Shown piece by piece: positions 35,822-44,872 of a stretch of 64,000 bases of DNA; the first letter of the stretch is position 1, and each line of letters starts with the position of its first letter. Position numbers and translations under genes: made by a program. The DNA is from Fictibacillus nanhaiensis. GTDB lineage: Bacteria; Bacillota; Bacilli; Bacillales; Fictibacillaceae. The notes under the pieces are model-generated. The model saw only the letters and a program-made list of their open reading frames with translations. It made no database searches and was not told the DNA's origin. The stretch lies in NCBI RefSeq assembly GCF_023715445.1, contig NZ_JAMBOD010000004.1, forward strand, positions 223,883-287,882, read 5' to 3'.

Positions 35822-36084
35822 CTGCACCACAAGGCAGTAACGATCAAAGGCTGTCTGTTTTTTATAAATCGATGTGGGGAATGATTAGGAATCGGCCGCT
35901 ACTGTTCGTAAGGTATGCCAATCTGAGCTTTCGTGAGAGAAAGGTCAGCTCCAATCAATACACCAAGCGGGACAAGTCCTCGTCCTACAAAAGCAACCAT
36001 TATTTGAACAATCAAGAGCCAGATTAGCATCCGCGTTTGTGGCTCAAGACGACTACGTTTAACGCTCAAACTTAAATTTGCCAT
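35822..36084 (-). pseudogene. MFS transporter remnant (block copy A), partly inverted
   Basis: 36084-35899 encodes the first 60 residues of the MFS protein of 52015-53274 (MANLSLSVKR and FVGRGLVPLGVLIGADLSLT are shared). The neighbouring 35822-35897 matches an internal segment of the same gene (52612-52690) but in inverted orientation. The remaining transporter is missing. Confidence 0.8.
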
Positions 36085-36157
36085 TTCTGCTTCAACTCTT
36101 TTTTTAATCTATCGTACTATGCATAATTTTAATTTATCAATATCGCTTGGTATTCTC

Positions 36158-36787
36158 TCAGGTGTTCCATATTTCTTGAATTTTCACAAGCTGCGGACCA
36201 TTTTCAGTACGTAACAAAACAGGACTTTTCCCTTTGGAATATTCATCTAGCGATATCGCACCTTTTGGTGTTTCAAGTTGTACATCTACCCCGACCTTAA
36301 CCTTACAGAGTTGAGTTCTCAAATCCACGGCAAGTTCCATTGGTAACAAGCTTGGTGTCCTTACGACAAGGTCTAAATCACTGGTCGGTTTAGCTGTATA
36401 GACATTACTCGCCAGCTCAAAACCAACACTTCCTGTTGGCCCCCAACGAACAGAAAACCGGGATAGTGTTTTACTTACATGAGGAAGTGATTGTAGTGCA
36501 TCAATACAATGAAAACGCTGATTCTGTTTCCATGATGTTTTCTCTACGAGCTGTTCTGGAGTAATCGTTTCTAAAATTTTGTCATAGGGGATAAAAGCTG
36601 CAAACCGTTCGGATCGCGATTCTCCCCTTATTCCGATCGGTACTAATTTCTTCATTAATGGAGCCCGGCGAACAACGACAAAGGGTGCTCTACTAAGAGA
36701 TTCCTTCACCCAATCTGGTAGAGGAGAATCACATATCAAATCCTCTTCACCCTTCAGCTTGAGTAAATCATGTGGATGGAATTCCAT
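36158..36787 (-). CDS. mdcG: Phosphoribosyl-dephospho-CoA transferase, malonate decarboxylase holo-ACP synthase
   Basis: 209 residues. The nucleotidyltransferase signature GSVGFELAS ... SDLDLVV lies near residues 122-141. MdcG attaches the 2'-(5''-phosphoribosyl)-3'-dephospho-CoA group, made by MdcB, to a serine of the acyl carrier subunit MdcC. ATG 36787 overlaps the 3' end of the MdcD/E gene by 34 bases. It is the last gene of the operon. The gene order ABC-(DE)-G with H first is a variant of known mdc clusters. Confidence 0.9.
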   Translation of the reverse strand: MEFHPHDLLKLKGEEDLICDSPLPDWVKESLSRAPFVVVRRAPLMKKLVPIGIRGESRSERFAAFIPYDKILETITPEQLVEKTSWKQNQRFHCIDALQSLPHVSKTLSRFSVRWGPTGSVGFELASNVYTAKPTSDLDLVVRTPSLLPMELAVDLRTQLCKVKVGVDVQLETPKGAISLDEYSKGKSPVLLRTENGPQLVKIQEIWNT

Positions 36788-38472
36788 TGTTGCTCCAACA
36801 ATTTACGGGTTTTGATAGAAGCTGTACGGCCACCATTTATCGCCTCTTTTGTCAGTAAACGATTGCTTAAGTCATGAGGACGAGAGCGTGTGTCAACAAT
36901 TGCGTCCGTTAGTTTATCTTTTATCGTCTGAATATCTTGTTCTCCTGGTGTATCTGCATCGATTCCATCAATAAGTTCATAAAGAGCACCAAGTGAAGAA
37001 TAGGAGGTAACATCATAAGCCATCGCTGGAACTCTCCGAGTGGCTTCTTCTAAATCCCGAATACTGCGACGTGTAATACGAGCAGCAGACTGCTTTGACA
37101 TCGCGTGAACATTTACACCATCATCGTTAAGAGCTAAAATGCGGTTTGATTGATACCCATGGGCTAAGAAGGCACCAGAAATGGCGTTACCAACGATCAA
37201 TGAAATTACTGGATGTCCTGCTAACCGTGCCGTTGAATAAGAATCCACGGCTGCTGCTAAAGCAAAATGAATCCCGAGTAGCTCTTCTCGATATCCGTAA
37301 GCTTGGCTTGGGACATCTACGATTGCCACAATGGCCCGGGGGTCACCATTTTTATCTTTTTCTACTGCATCACGAACACATTTCGCGATCGCCCATCCTT
37401 CATCAAGTCCAACCTCTCCATGCCGGGCACGAGGAAAACGATTATAGGGGTTCGGAACAACAGAGATATAACGAACACGTTCTTTTCCTAAAATAGAATC
37501 CCCATAAAGAACGGATGGAATATTACCTTTAGGCTCTTCAATACCAGATAAAGCTTTAAACCAAGCCCTTCCCCGGCTATTTGGCATATCTAATTCGGGA
37601 AATGAATGGACATCTACCTCTTTTGGAATATCTGCATTTCTTACTTGTTTCCATAACTCCCGAATCGTTTGTGGATCGATTGGTTTTGAAGGATCAATTT
37701 GACTCAGGAAATGACGATAAAAGTCAACTTGCTCGGTTTTGTTGATTTCTTTTCCTTTATCAAAAAAAGCTTGTTGAACCGCTTTTCTAATCTCGGTCAC
37801 ATCGTCATCTACAAGTTCATCTACAAATCCAGTAGAAAAACGTTGTGTCCCGCCAATCGTCCCCCAGATAAGCGGGCGGTCACTTGAATCAAACTCTTCT
37901 ATCCCTGCCTCTTGCTCGATTACTTCTGGCCCATTTAGCCCAAACCTTGCTCCCTTCGTCATGATCAAATGACTAAACAATCCCGCTGTAATTGACATTC
38001 CTCCGAAGCAGCCTACATTGCCCGGAATCACTCCAACAACAGGGACATGTTGACGAAGGGCTATTACAGCTGCCCCAATCTCTGAAATGGAAAGGAGTCC
38101 GTAGTTGGCTTCTTGAAGTCGAACGCCCCCCGTATCAAATAGCATGACTGGAAGTGTTTTTATACCTTTTTTATTATCACGGAGAGCCAGTTCTAAGCTT
38201 CCGGCGATCTTGGCTCCCGATACTTCACCAATTCCTCCGCCTTGGAAAGATCCTTCTATTGAAATCACAACAGCCTCTTCTCCATCAATCTGCCCACGGC
38301 CAATGACAACACCATCATCACTTTGCGGAACAATACCCTGTGGAGGAAGATGAGGAGATTCAAGGCCATCAAACGGTCCCAGTAATTCCCGAAAGGATCC
38401 TTCATCTAATACTGCCTTTACCCTATCCCTGGCATTTAATTCGATCAAGCTATTTTTGGTGATTGGGGACAT
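36754..38472 (-). CDS. Malonate decarboxylase, fused beta and gamma subunits (MdcD-MdcE)
   Basis: 572 residues. Residues 1-290 match MdcD (carboxyltransferase-like crotonase fold: VMLFDTGGVRLQEANYGLL, GNVGCFGGMSITAGLFSHL, FGLNGPEVIEQEAGIEEFD). Residues about 310-572 match MdcE (RYISVVPNPYNRFPRARHGEVG, SLIVGNAISGAFLAHGYQ). Together they decarboxylate malonyl-ACP to acetyl-ACP. In many proteobacteria these are separate genes. ATG 38472 has GGAGGTGAG upstream and overlaps mdcC by 23 bases. Confidence 0.92.
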   Translation of the reverse strand: MSPITKNSLIELNARDRVKAVLDEGSFRELLGPFDGLESPHLPPQGIVPQSDDGVVIGRGQIDGEEAVVISIEGSFQGGGIGEVSGAKIAGSLELALRDNKKGIKTLPVMLFDTGGVRLQEANYGLLSISEIGAAVIALRQHVPVVGVIPGNVGCFGGMSITAGLFSHLIMTKGARFGLNGPEVIEQEAGIEEFDSSDRPLIWGTIGGTQRFSTGFVDELVDDDVTEIRKAVQQAFFDKGKEINKTEQVDFYRHFLSQIDPSKPIDPQTIRELWKQVRNADIPKEVDVHSFPELDMPNSRGRAWFKALSGIEEPKGNIPSVLYGDSILGKERVRYISVVPNPYNRFPRARHGEVGLDEGWAIAKCVRDAVEKDKNGDPRAIVAIVDVPSQAYGYREELLGIHFALAAAVDSYSTARLAGHPVISLIVGNAISGAFLAHGYQSNRILALNDDGVNVHAMSKQSAARITRRSIRDLEEATRRVPAMAYDVTSYSSLGALYELIDGIDADTPGEQDIQTIKDKLTDAIVDTRSRPHDLSNRLLTKEAINGGRTASIKTRKLLEQQWNSIHMIYSS

Positions 38473-38776
38473 CTTGACTCACCTCCAGTGCCTGTGCCAG
38501 TCTCAAGTTAACCACTCCTGGGGTCGCTCCAAAATCATTGATGGTCACTTTGGCTGCGATATCATTCACCAAGAAGAATCGATCTAATACAGCTTTCCAA
38601 GCATCCCCAAATCCCTCACTGCCCGTTCGAATCGTTATTTGCGCTTGTCCATTACTAGATGGTTCAAGCAATACTTCCAAATCGCCAGACCCTACAACTC
38701 CAACATGTGATCGTTGATGAATGGTTCTTGTGGCATTATATTCAAAAGTTAATGTTTCCAACGAAAACACCTCCAT
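38450..38776 (-). CDS. mdcC: Malonate decarboxylase acyl carrier protein (delta subunit)
   Basis: 108 residues. The segment GVVGSGDLEVLLEP near residues 26-39 holds the serine that carries the phosphoribosyl-dephospho-CoA arm. The rest (SSNGQAQITIRTGSEGFG, FLVNDIAAKVTINDFGATPG, RLAQALE) follows the MdcC/CitD-like pattern. The start ATG 38776 shares its A with the mdcB stop (TAATG), so the genes are coupled. Confidence 0.9.
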   Translation of the reverse strand: MEVFSLETLTFEYNATRTIHQRSHVGVVGSGDLEVLLEPSSNGQAQITIRTGSEGFGDAWKAVLDRFFLVNDIAAKVTINDFGATPGVVNLRLAQALEVSQDVPNHQK

Positions 38777-39633
38777 TATTTAGAAAGCACCTGTAAACGA
38801 TCTAAAAACAAAGTCCCAGCCAATAAATCTGCACTGCCACCAGGTGAAGCGTTATAGGAGAGAAGCATTCGATCCAAATCTACAAGAGCTCTTCCTCCTT
38901 CTAGAGAAGATGAACCTCCAACATCTAATACAGTCTTAGCTCCCGCTTTTGCAACAGACAGAGCATCCGTTCCTCCCCGGTGCAAAATGCATGTATCATC
39001 AAGATGAGCGATTATCGAGAGAAGGGCATCTAATCTAGCAGTTGTTTCAGATAACCCCTTTTTACGAGCTCTCCATAATACAGGAAGTGCAATATGGACG
39101 ATATGAGGAAATCCTTGTTGCGCCTCTCCCGTTGCACCTGAAATACCGTACTTCTTTTTCACCTTTAATCCATTCGTTATGAATTCAGATGTACATCGAT
39201 CTTTGTATTTGGCTATTTCACCCGCTGTTTGAGCAATCTTCTGAGGGGATACATGTGGTCCATGAATCGCCGCACTTGCTGTTAATAATCCTAAAGCCCA
39301 AATGGCTCCTTTATGTGTGTTTACCCCGTTTGTCGTTTGAAACATGATTTGTTCACCACGCCGACCGATTTCAGCCAATTTCACCCGCAAATCCTGACTG
39401 GGGAATTGCCCTATACTTGCTTCAGCCATTTCAGCAAAAGTAGATTGCAGAGCATATGCAGACTTTAGCATTAAATCTATGGACATGTCGGTATGAGCCC
39501 CTTTACTCTCCTTATCTACTAAACCGGGTTTAGGGGTAAGCATCGCTTCATCTATGAGTGCCGTTACAGCAAAATAAGCGAGACGGTCACAGAAAAGAGT
39601 CTCGTTTTTCCCTTTCTTTTGAACAATCGCCAT
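38776..39633 (-). CDS. mdcB: Triphosphoribosyl-dephospho-CoA synthase
   Basis: About 285 residues of the CitG/MdcB family, which makes the prosthetic-group precursor from ATP and dephospho-CoA. LTPKPGLVDKESKGAHTDMS near residues 35-54 and the TNGVNTHKGAIWALGLL block (about 104-120) are the family signatures. The frame opens at TTG 39642, but AGGAG is best spaced to ATG 39633, whose A is also the last base of the mdcA stop (TGATG). Confidence 0.92.
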   Translation of the reverse strand: MAIVQKKGKNETLFCDRLAYFAVTALIDEAMLTPKPGLVDKESKGAHTDMSIDLMLKSAYALQSTFAEMAEASIGQFPSQDLRVKLAEIGRRGEQIMFQTTNGVNTHKGAIWALGLLTASAAIHGPHVSPQKIAQTAGEIAKYKDRCTSEFITNGLKVKKKYGISGATGEAQQGFPHIVHIALPVLWRARKKGLSETTARLDALLSIIAHLDDTCILHRGGTDALSVAKAGAKTVLDVGGSSSLEGGRALVDLDRMLLSYNASPGGSADLLAGTLFLDRLQVLSK

Positions 39634-41291
39634 CAATAGCAACTCCTGAATTTATCAGGGGGGTTATATAAACCACCTGACCACTCCACGAGGTCCTCAA
39701 CACTTTTGGCGGCTAAAAGGGTTCTTTTTGCATCCGTTCGCCTGATACCTAAGTCTTCCGGCAAGGCTACGAGCCCATCCTGACGCAACTTTTCAGTACG
39801 TTTTGTGTCATGTTTCATTCCGATCGGTGTTACACCCGCTATCGCGGCAAGTGCATGACGGCGTTCTTCTAAACTTTGGGCTTTATATAAATAAGCAATT
39901 CCTTCCTCTGTGACAACATGAGTAACATCATCGCCGTAAATCATAACAGGTGTTGTAGATAAATTAGCGGTGCGTGCCACACTAATCGCATCGAGGGACT
40001 CCACAAATACAGGAACGTTTCCTGCCTGGTGTGTTTCTACCATTTGTACGACCAATTTTCTCCCCCGGGCAAGCTGATCATCACCTGTGACTAAATCTAG
40101 CCAAGCAGGCGTAGAATGACGTCTTCCTCTTGGGTCATGTCCCATGTTCGGAGCCCCACCGAATCCAGATAACCGTCCTGAGGTAACAGTAGAAGAGTTT
40201 CCATATTGGTCGATCTGTAAGGAGGATCCGATAAACATATCCGTTGCATACTGACCTGCAACCTGACTCAAAGTACGATTTGATCTCAAACTGCCATCAC
40301 GTCCCGTAAAAAAAACGTCAGGACGAGCTGCCACATACTGCTCCATTCCGACTTCCCCGCCAAAACAGTGAATGCTTTCCACCCAACCACTTTCTATAGC
40401 GGGGATTAAAGTAGGATGGGGATTGAGTACCCAGTTTTTGCAGATCTTCCCTTTTAAACCAAGCTGCTCTCCATACGTAGGCAAAAGGAGCTCAATAGCA
40501 GCTGTATTAAAGCCGATCCCATGATTCAAAGACTGAACATTATGCTTTTCATAGATACCTCGTATGGCCATCATACCCATGAGGATCTGAAGTTCTGTAA
40601 TATGCTTCGGATCCCTTGTAAAAAGCGCTTCTAGCTGATATGGCTTTTGTGCTTCAACAATAAAATCAACCCAAGTACCCGGAATATCAACACGCGGCAA
40701 TTCCTCCACAAGTTCGTTTACTTGAACGATTACAATGCCATCTTTAAAGGCAGCTGCCTCAATAATAGTCGGTGTCTCTTCTGTATTTGGCCCTGTGTAC
40801 AGGTTTCCGTTTATGTCTGCTTTATCCGCCGCTACGAGTACCACGTTTGGAATAAGGTCAACAAAAAGGCGTCCATATAACTCCAAATACGTATGGATTT
40901 CCCCCATTTTTAACATTCCATCTTCTATCATTTGTGCCACACGCAGGCTTTGAGGACCTGCGTATGAGAAATCTATTTTTTCTGCCACTCCTCTTTCAAA
41001 GATATCCAGATGCTCCGGTCGAGAAATACTAGACATGATCATATGTAGTTGATTCACTTTTCCCGGGTCAACTTCCGCAAGTGAAGCTGATAGGAACGAA
41101 GCTTGCTTTTGGTTATTCCCTTCTAAAACGACCCTGTCACCTGGAGAAATTAATAGCTCGAGAGCTTCTACTATTCGATCTGTCGGGATTACCCTGTTCT
41201 TCGCTATGTGTTCTACTTTTGAAATTTTTATCGCTTTTTCATCCTGACGTTTTGTCCAAGAACGTACAGTTTCCTGATTTGTATCAAACAT
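39633..41291 (-). CDS. mdcA: Malonate decarboxylase alpha subunit (acetyl-/malonyl-S-ACP transferase)
   Basis: 552 residues, full length for MdcA, the CoA-transferase-like subunit that swaps acetyl for malonyl on the carrier protein. Visible signatures are VVLEGNNQKQASFLS, GPNTEETPTIIEAAAF, ESIHCFGGEVGMEQYVAARP and TGRDGSLRSNR. ATG 41291 has GGAGAGG upstream. It is the second gene of the operon, after mdcH, with a 34-base gap. Confidence 0.95.
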   Translation of the reverse strand: MFDTNQETVRSWTKRQDEKAIKISKVEHIAKNRVIPTDRIVEALELLISPGDRVVLEGNNQKQASFLSASLAEVDPGKVNQLHMIMSSISRPEHLDIFERGVAEKIDFSYAGPQSLRVAQMIEDGMLKMGEIHTYLELYGRLFVDLIPNVVLVAADKADINGNLYTGPNTEETPTIIEAAAFKDGIVIVQVNELVEELPRVDIPGTWVDFIVEAQKPYQLEALFTRDPKHITELQILMGMMAIRGIYEKHNVQSLNHGIGFNTAAIELLLPTYGEQLGLKGKICKNWVLNPHPTLIPAIESGWVESIHCFGGEVGMEQYVAARPDVFFTGRDGSLRSNRTLSQVAGQYATDMFIGSSLQIDQYGNSSTVTSGRLSGFGGAPNMGHDPRGRRHSTPAWLDLVTGDDQLARGRKLVVQMVETHQAGNVPVFVESLDAISVARTANLSTTPVMIYGDDVTHVVTEEGIAYLYKAQSLEERRHALAAIAGVTPIGMKHDTKRTEKLRQDGLVALPEDLGIRRTDAKRTLLAAKSVEDLVEWSGGLYNPPDKFRSCY

Positions 41292-41325
41292 AAAGTACCT
41301 CTCCCCTCTCCTACTTATAGATAGT

Positions 41326-42261
41326 TCAAACTGATCTTGCCTTTTCTCGTTGGATTAAAATAGAAGCTGTTTGTAAGCCAAACTCTGAAACAGAAAGTGA
41401 ACGTGCATCAGTAAATGCACTTCTCGCTAGCTCTGTCAGCACACTCCCGGGCGACATTTCTACATAAAGACGCGCCCCTAATTCAAACAACACAGAAGTG
41501 GCATCATACCAACGGACTGGATTCGAAATACTAAGGGCGAGATCTTCCCGAATAGCATTAGCCTTCCTTAATGCCCGAGCTGTACGATTTCCTGCATACG
41601 GAATACGAGGCTCATGGAACGAAATATCCTCTAAAGCTTTCCCTAGCGCTTCAGAGACAAATTGAAGGAGTGGACAGTGAGACGGAACACTTACATTTAG
41701 GAATTGTGCTTTTCTTGCACCTTTACGGCGGGCCAGCTCAAAGACATCCCCGATTGCCGAAAGCTTGCCTGCGATTGTGATCTGGTCAGGAGCGTTTACA
41801 TTGGCTAGGAAAACAGGATGGGTAGAAGTAGAGATCTCTTCAATGATCGGTAGTAGGGTGCGCTCATTTAAACCTAGCACAACACCCATACCATACCCGT
41901 GAGGATAAGCGCTTTCCATCAACTCTCCCCGCTTTTTTACCAACAGGAGCGCATCCTTAAAGTCTAGTACTCCCGCAATAACCGCAGCACTGAACGATCC
42001 AACGGAATGTCCAGCAACCATATCAGGTGTTGCTCCTTCAGACATTAAAGCGCGAGCAGTCGCCACTTCCGCAGTGAGCAGCGCAACCTGTACAGCAACA
42101 GTAGATTGAAGGGCTTCCTCTGTATCCCATAACAAAACGTCTTGATTAAGAACCTCATTGGCTTCCAGCAGAGTCTTTAATATGGACGTATGCTGTGGTA
42201 AATCGTGGAGCATTCCGGCTTTTTGGGAACCTTGACCAGGGAATAAAAAGGCCGATTTCAC
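41326..42261 (-). CDS. mdcH: Malonyltransferase (ACP S-malonyltransferase, MdcH)
   Basis: 311 residues of the FabD/MdcH family, which primes the carrier with malonyl from malonyl-CoA. FLFPGQGSQKAGML at the start, the nucleophile serine in VAGHSVGSFSAAVIAG near residue 85 and the VSVPSHCPLL histidine block are all present. The start is GTG 42261 with AAAGGAGG upstream. It is the first gene of the mdc operon; a GntR gene reads in the same direction upstream. Confidence 0.92.
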   Translation of the reverse strand: MKSAFLFPGQGSQKAGMLHDLPQHTSILKTLLEANEVLNQDVLLWDTEEALQSTVAVQVALLTAEVATARALMSEGATPDMVAGHSVGSFSAAVIAGVLDFKDALLLVKKRGELMESAYPHGYGMGVVLGLNERTLLPIIEEISTSTHPVFLANVNAPDQITIAGKLSAIGDVFELARRKGARKAQFLNVSVPSHCPLLQFVSEALGKALEDISFHEPRIPYAGNRTARALRKANAIREDLALSISNPVRWYDATSVLFELGARLYVEMSPGSVLTELARSAFTDARSLSVSEFGLQTASILIQREKARSV

Positions 42262-42336
42262 CCCATTACCTCCTTTCCTTTAAGGTGATTTTATGAAAGT
42301 AGGTTAGTATTTTTGTAGAAATATAAAATCCCCTAA

Positions 42337-42993
42337 CTAAATCCCTTTATTTAACCATTGTTGAATACTCTCTATGACGTCTTGATTATGTTTCTTTAAT
42401 ACTCTAGAAGCATCTAAAACGTTTCCTTGTTTTAATAGTTTTACGATGATTTCATGTTCGGCAACTGATTTTTTTATATTCCCCTCTCCCGAAAAAGATA
42501 GATTCTGTATTCGTTGAAGCGGATGTTTCAATCGAGAATAAACGTTATGGATTACCTCACTTTTACTCATTTCGATCAGACACATATGAAAGGAGTGGTT
42601 CAATTGTGTATAGACACCGATCTCCTTCTGTTCTTGCATCTCTGCTAATAGAGACTCCATTTTATTAATAATCTCTGAATCTACTCCGCATTCTGCTATT
42701 CGTTTCATTGAAAGTGATTCCAACATGATGCGAATTTCGAGCAGATCATGAATTTCGCTCGTTGTATACCCTTTTACAACAGCACCTTTTCTTGGGATTT
42801 TTTCAACCAGGCCCTCCATTGTCAGCAAATAAATAGCTTCTCTTACCGGGGCTTTACTAATTCCAAATTCCTCAGCATACGAAAGTTCGATCAGTTTTTC
42901 TCCTGGTTTTAATTCCCCGGTTACGATCTGCTCTATTATATGTTCTGCAATATGATTGGAAAGCGCATTTTTCTTAAGATCTATAGTACTCAT
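42337..42993 (-). CDS. GntR-family (FCD) regulator of the malonate genes
   Basis: 218 residues: N-terminal winged helix (EQIVTGELKPGEKLIELSYAEEFGISKAPVREA... pattern at residues 18-55) and a C-terminal FCD helical domain with the HSFH and EHEIIV metal/ligand residues. It lies between the mdc operon and the divergent MatC-like gene, with matching GTCGAC sites on both sides of the promoter pair, so it should control both units in response to malonate or a derivative (inference). Known proteobacterial mdc clusters usually use a LysR (MdcR) instead. Confidence 0.9.
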   Translation of the reverse strand: MSTIDLKKNALSNHIAEHIIEQIVTGELKPGEKLIELSYAEEFGISKAPVREAIYLLTMEGLVEKIPRKGAVVKGYTTSEIHDLLEIRIMLESLSMKRIAECGVDSEIINKMESLLAEMQEQKEIGVYTQLNHSFHMCLIEMSKSEVIHNVYSRLKHPLQRIQNLSFSGEGNIKKSVAEHEIIVKLLKQGNVLDASRVLKKHNQDVIESIQQWLNKGI

Positions 42994-43020
42994 AGGGTAA
43001 CCTCCATTGAAGAATTACTA

Positions 43021-43035
43021 ATTGGTCGACTGTCG
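43021..43035. promoter_or_regulatory. Candidate GntR operator, gntR-proximal
   Basis: ATTGGTCGACTGTCG, just downstream of the -10 of the gntR promoter. It shares the GTCGACTG core with the site at 43137. Confidence 0.55.
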
Positions 43036-43041
43036 TTTTTG

Positions 43042-43125
43042 ATTATACAACATAAAATAATACTATTCAATATTTTCGGAATATTATAAAAACTGATTGC
43101 AATTCTAAAACATTGCGATTAATAT
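43042..43125. promoter_or_regulatory. Divergent promoters of gntR-mdc and matC
   Basis: Minus strand: TTGAAT (43065-43070), 17 bases, TATAAT (43042-43047). Plus strand: TTGCAA (43097-43102), 17 bases, TAATAT (43120-43125). Each -10 is followed within 20 bases by a GTCGAC site. Confidence 0.6.
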
Positions 43126-43136
43126 AATGATAGAAA

Positions 43137-43151
43137 TATAGTCGACTGTTG
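43137..43151. promoter_or_regulatory. Candidate GntR operator, matC-proximal
   Basis: TATAGTCGACTGTTG, 12 bases after the TAATAT -10. Mirrors the site at 43021. Confidence 0.55.
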
Positions 43152-43325
43152 AATCTTTTGTTTTGTAAGCGCATTCATTTTAAAAGAAAGAGGGTGTATA
43201 TAGGGTTCGATCCGTTTTCTGTATATAATCATTTTTCTGTCGGGGGACAAGTCTCAACAATTCTTCCTTCATCATGTCCTTCCCCCTAACTTTAAAACAT
43301 TATTTAAGAATAGGAGGAAGTTAAT

Positions 43326-44606
43326 ATGAGTTTAGAACTTATTAGTATTATTGTACTTTTATTAATGTTTGTGATTGGGGCTTTCTTGCCAATTAACCTT
43401 GGCATATTGGGTTTTGTCGCGGCTTTTGTGGTCGGTTCTTTGGTCAGTGGGATGAGTGTTGATGATATCTTTAGCGGATTTCCAGGGGACCTCTTTGTTC
43501 TCCTTGCAGGTGTCACCTACCTTTTTTCTATTGTTCAGAATAATGGGACTGTTGATTTGATCACAGGCTGGGGACTTCGCTTAGTTAAAGGAAATCTCGG
43601 TTTAATCCCTTGGGTTATGTTTTCACTTTGCACGCTTTTGACCGGTGTCGGTACGTTAGGTCCGGCTGCTATTGCAATCCTGGCTCCCATTTCGATGCGC
43701 TTTGCTTTTCAATACAACATTAACCCTCTTTTGATGGGTGTAATGGTTGTTATCGGGTCGACAGCCGGTTCCTTTTCTCCGCTAAATCCCTATGGAGTGA
43801 TTGTGAATGGTGTCATGGAGTCTCGGAATCTTCCATTCTCTCCAGGAATGCTCTTCATAAATGCTTTTATTTATGGAGTAGTCGTGTCGATGCTTATATT
43901 TATCGCTCTTGGCGGTTTACGTATGTTTAAAAGAAAAACCAGTACTGAGGTACAAGTAGCAGCTGCCTTAGACATAAATGCCGAAAACAACATAGATAAA
44001 CAAGAATACGGTTTGACATTCTATAAAGGAGTTACTCTTCTAGGGTTAGTTGCCCTTGTCGTGCTAGCTCTTGGCTTTAAAGTCAACATTGGATTTGCTG
44101 CGTTCATCATCGGATTGGTCCTGGCATTGATTGCTCCGAAACAACAATCTGCAGTCCTTGGAAAAATGCCATGGTCGGTAATCCTTCTTATTACTGGAAT
44201 CGTGACATACGTTGGAGTACTGGAAGCAATTGGAACCATTGAATATGTTACAGAATTAATAGCCAGTGTAGGAGACCCAGTCATCGCGGCTCTTTCTGCG
44301 TCCTATGTCGGAGGATTTGTCTCGGCGTTCGCCTCAACTACAGGAATGCTTGCAGCACTAATTCCGCTTGCGGCTCCTATCCTGCAGGATCCGGCTATTT
44401 CATCAATCGGTGTTGTCTCTGCGATTGCTATTGCCTCCAGCATTGTTGACTTAAGTCCTTTCTCAACAAACGGGGCGTTGCTTCTCGCAAATGTTCAAGG
44501 CGTGAACGAACGAGTGTTTTTCAAACAACTATTACTTGTTACTGCCCTCGTCGTAGCTTTCGGACCAGGACTCGCTTGGCTTATATTTGTGGTGATCGGA
44601 GGGTGA
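43326..44606 (+). CDS. MatC-type malonate/dicarboxylate transporter
   Basis: 426 residues with about 11 membrane helices. The N-terminal 150 residues match the MatC_N domain (GAFLPINLGILGFVAAFVVG, then DLFVLLAGVTYLFSI and GTLGPAAIAILAPI), and the C-terminal half repeats the fold (SAFASTTGMLAALIPLAAPI, DLSPFSTNGALLLAN). MatC imports malonate in rhizobia. Its divergent position to the mdc operon supports malonate here. ATG 43326 has AGGAGG upstream; a terminator follows. Confidence 0.9.
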   Translation: MSLELISIIVLLLMFVIGAFLPINLGILGFVAAFVVGSLVSGMSVDDIFSGFPGDLFVLLAGVTYLFSIVQNNGTVDLITGWGLRLVKGNLGLIPWVMFSLCTLLTGVGTLGPAAIAILAPISMRFAFQYNINPLLMGVMVVIGSTAGSFSPLNPYGVIVNGVMESRNLPFSPGMLFINAFIYGVVVSMLIFIALGGLRMFKRKTSTEVQVAAALDINAENNIDKQEYGLTFYKGVTLLGLVALVVLALGFKVNIGFAAFIIGLVLALIAPKQQSAVLGKMPWSVILLITGIVTYVGVLEAIGTIEYVTELIASVGDPVIAALSASYVGGFVSAFASTTGMLAALIPLAAPILQDPAISSIGVVSAIAIASSIVDLSPFSTNGALLLANVQGVNERVFFKQLLLVTALVVAFGPGLAWLIFVVIGG

Positions 44607-44631
44607 CCTTTAGTCGTTCCAAAAAAAGCTT

Positions 44632-44671
44632 AAAAAAAGACCTAGGTATGATAGCTGCCAAGGTCTTTTTG
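44632..44671 (+). terminator. Terminator of the MatC-type gene
   Basis: AAAAAGACCT and AGGTCTTTTT form the stem around a loop that contains GGTATGATAGCTGCC. Confidence 0.85.
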
Positions 44672-44872
44672 ACTTTTTTCATTGCACCTTCTTCTTAATT
44701 AAGACGATAAAAGGACTAAAAAAGAATACTATTTTTTAAATAGCCTTCTAAAGGGGGTAGGTTTGATAAAACTATACCGCAGTAAAGTGATAAAGTAAAT
44801 GATTGTATGAATATTTAATTAAATTATTTTACATTTAATCATATACGGTAGCGTTGTATAACGCCCTCAGTT
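44672..44872. other. Intergenic right end of the malonate cassette
   Basis: AT-rich, no gene supported. The last 20 bases hold a small hairpin (GCGTT/AACGC around GTAT). The GTACT at 44873 repeats that at 36114-36118. Confidence 0.35.

Noticed and set aside
35526..35840. 104-aa frame reading VH-rich repeats
   Set aside because: Caused by the 21-bp repeats; the 19-bp step breaks the period, and the frame runs into pseudogene remnants on the other strand.
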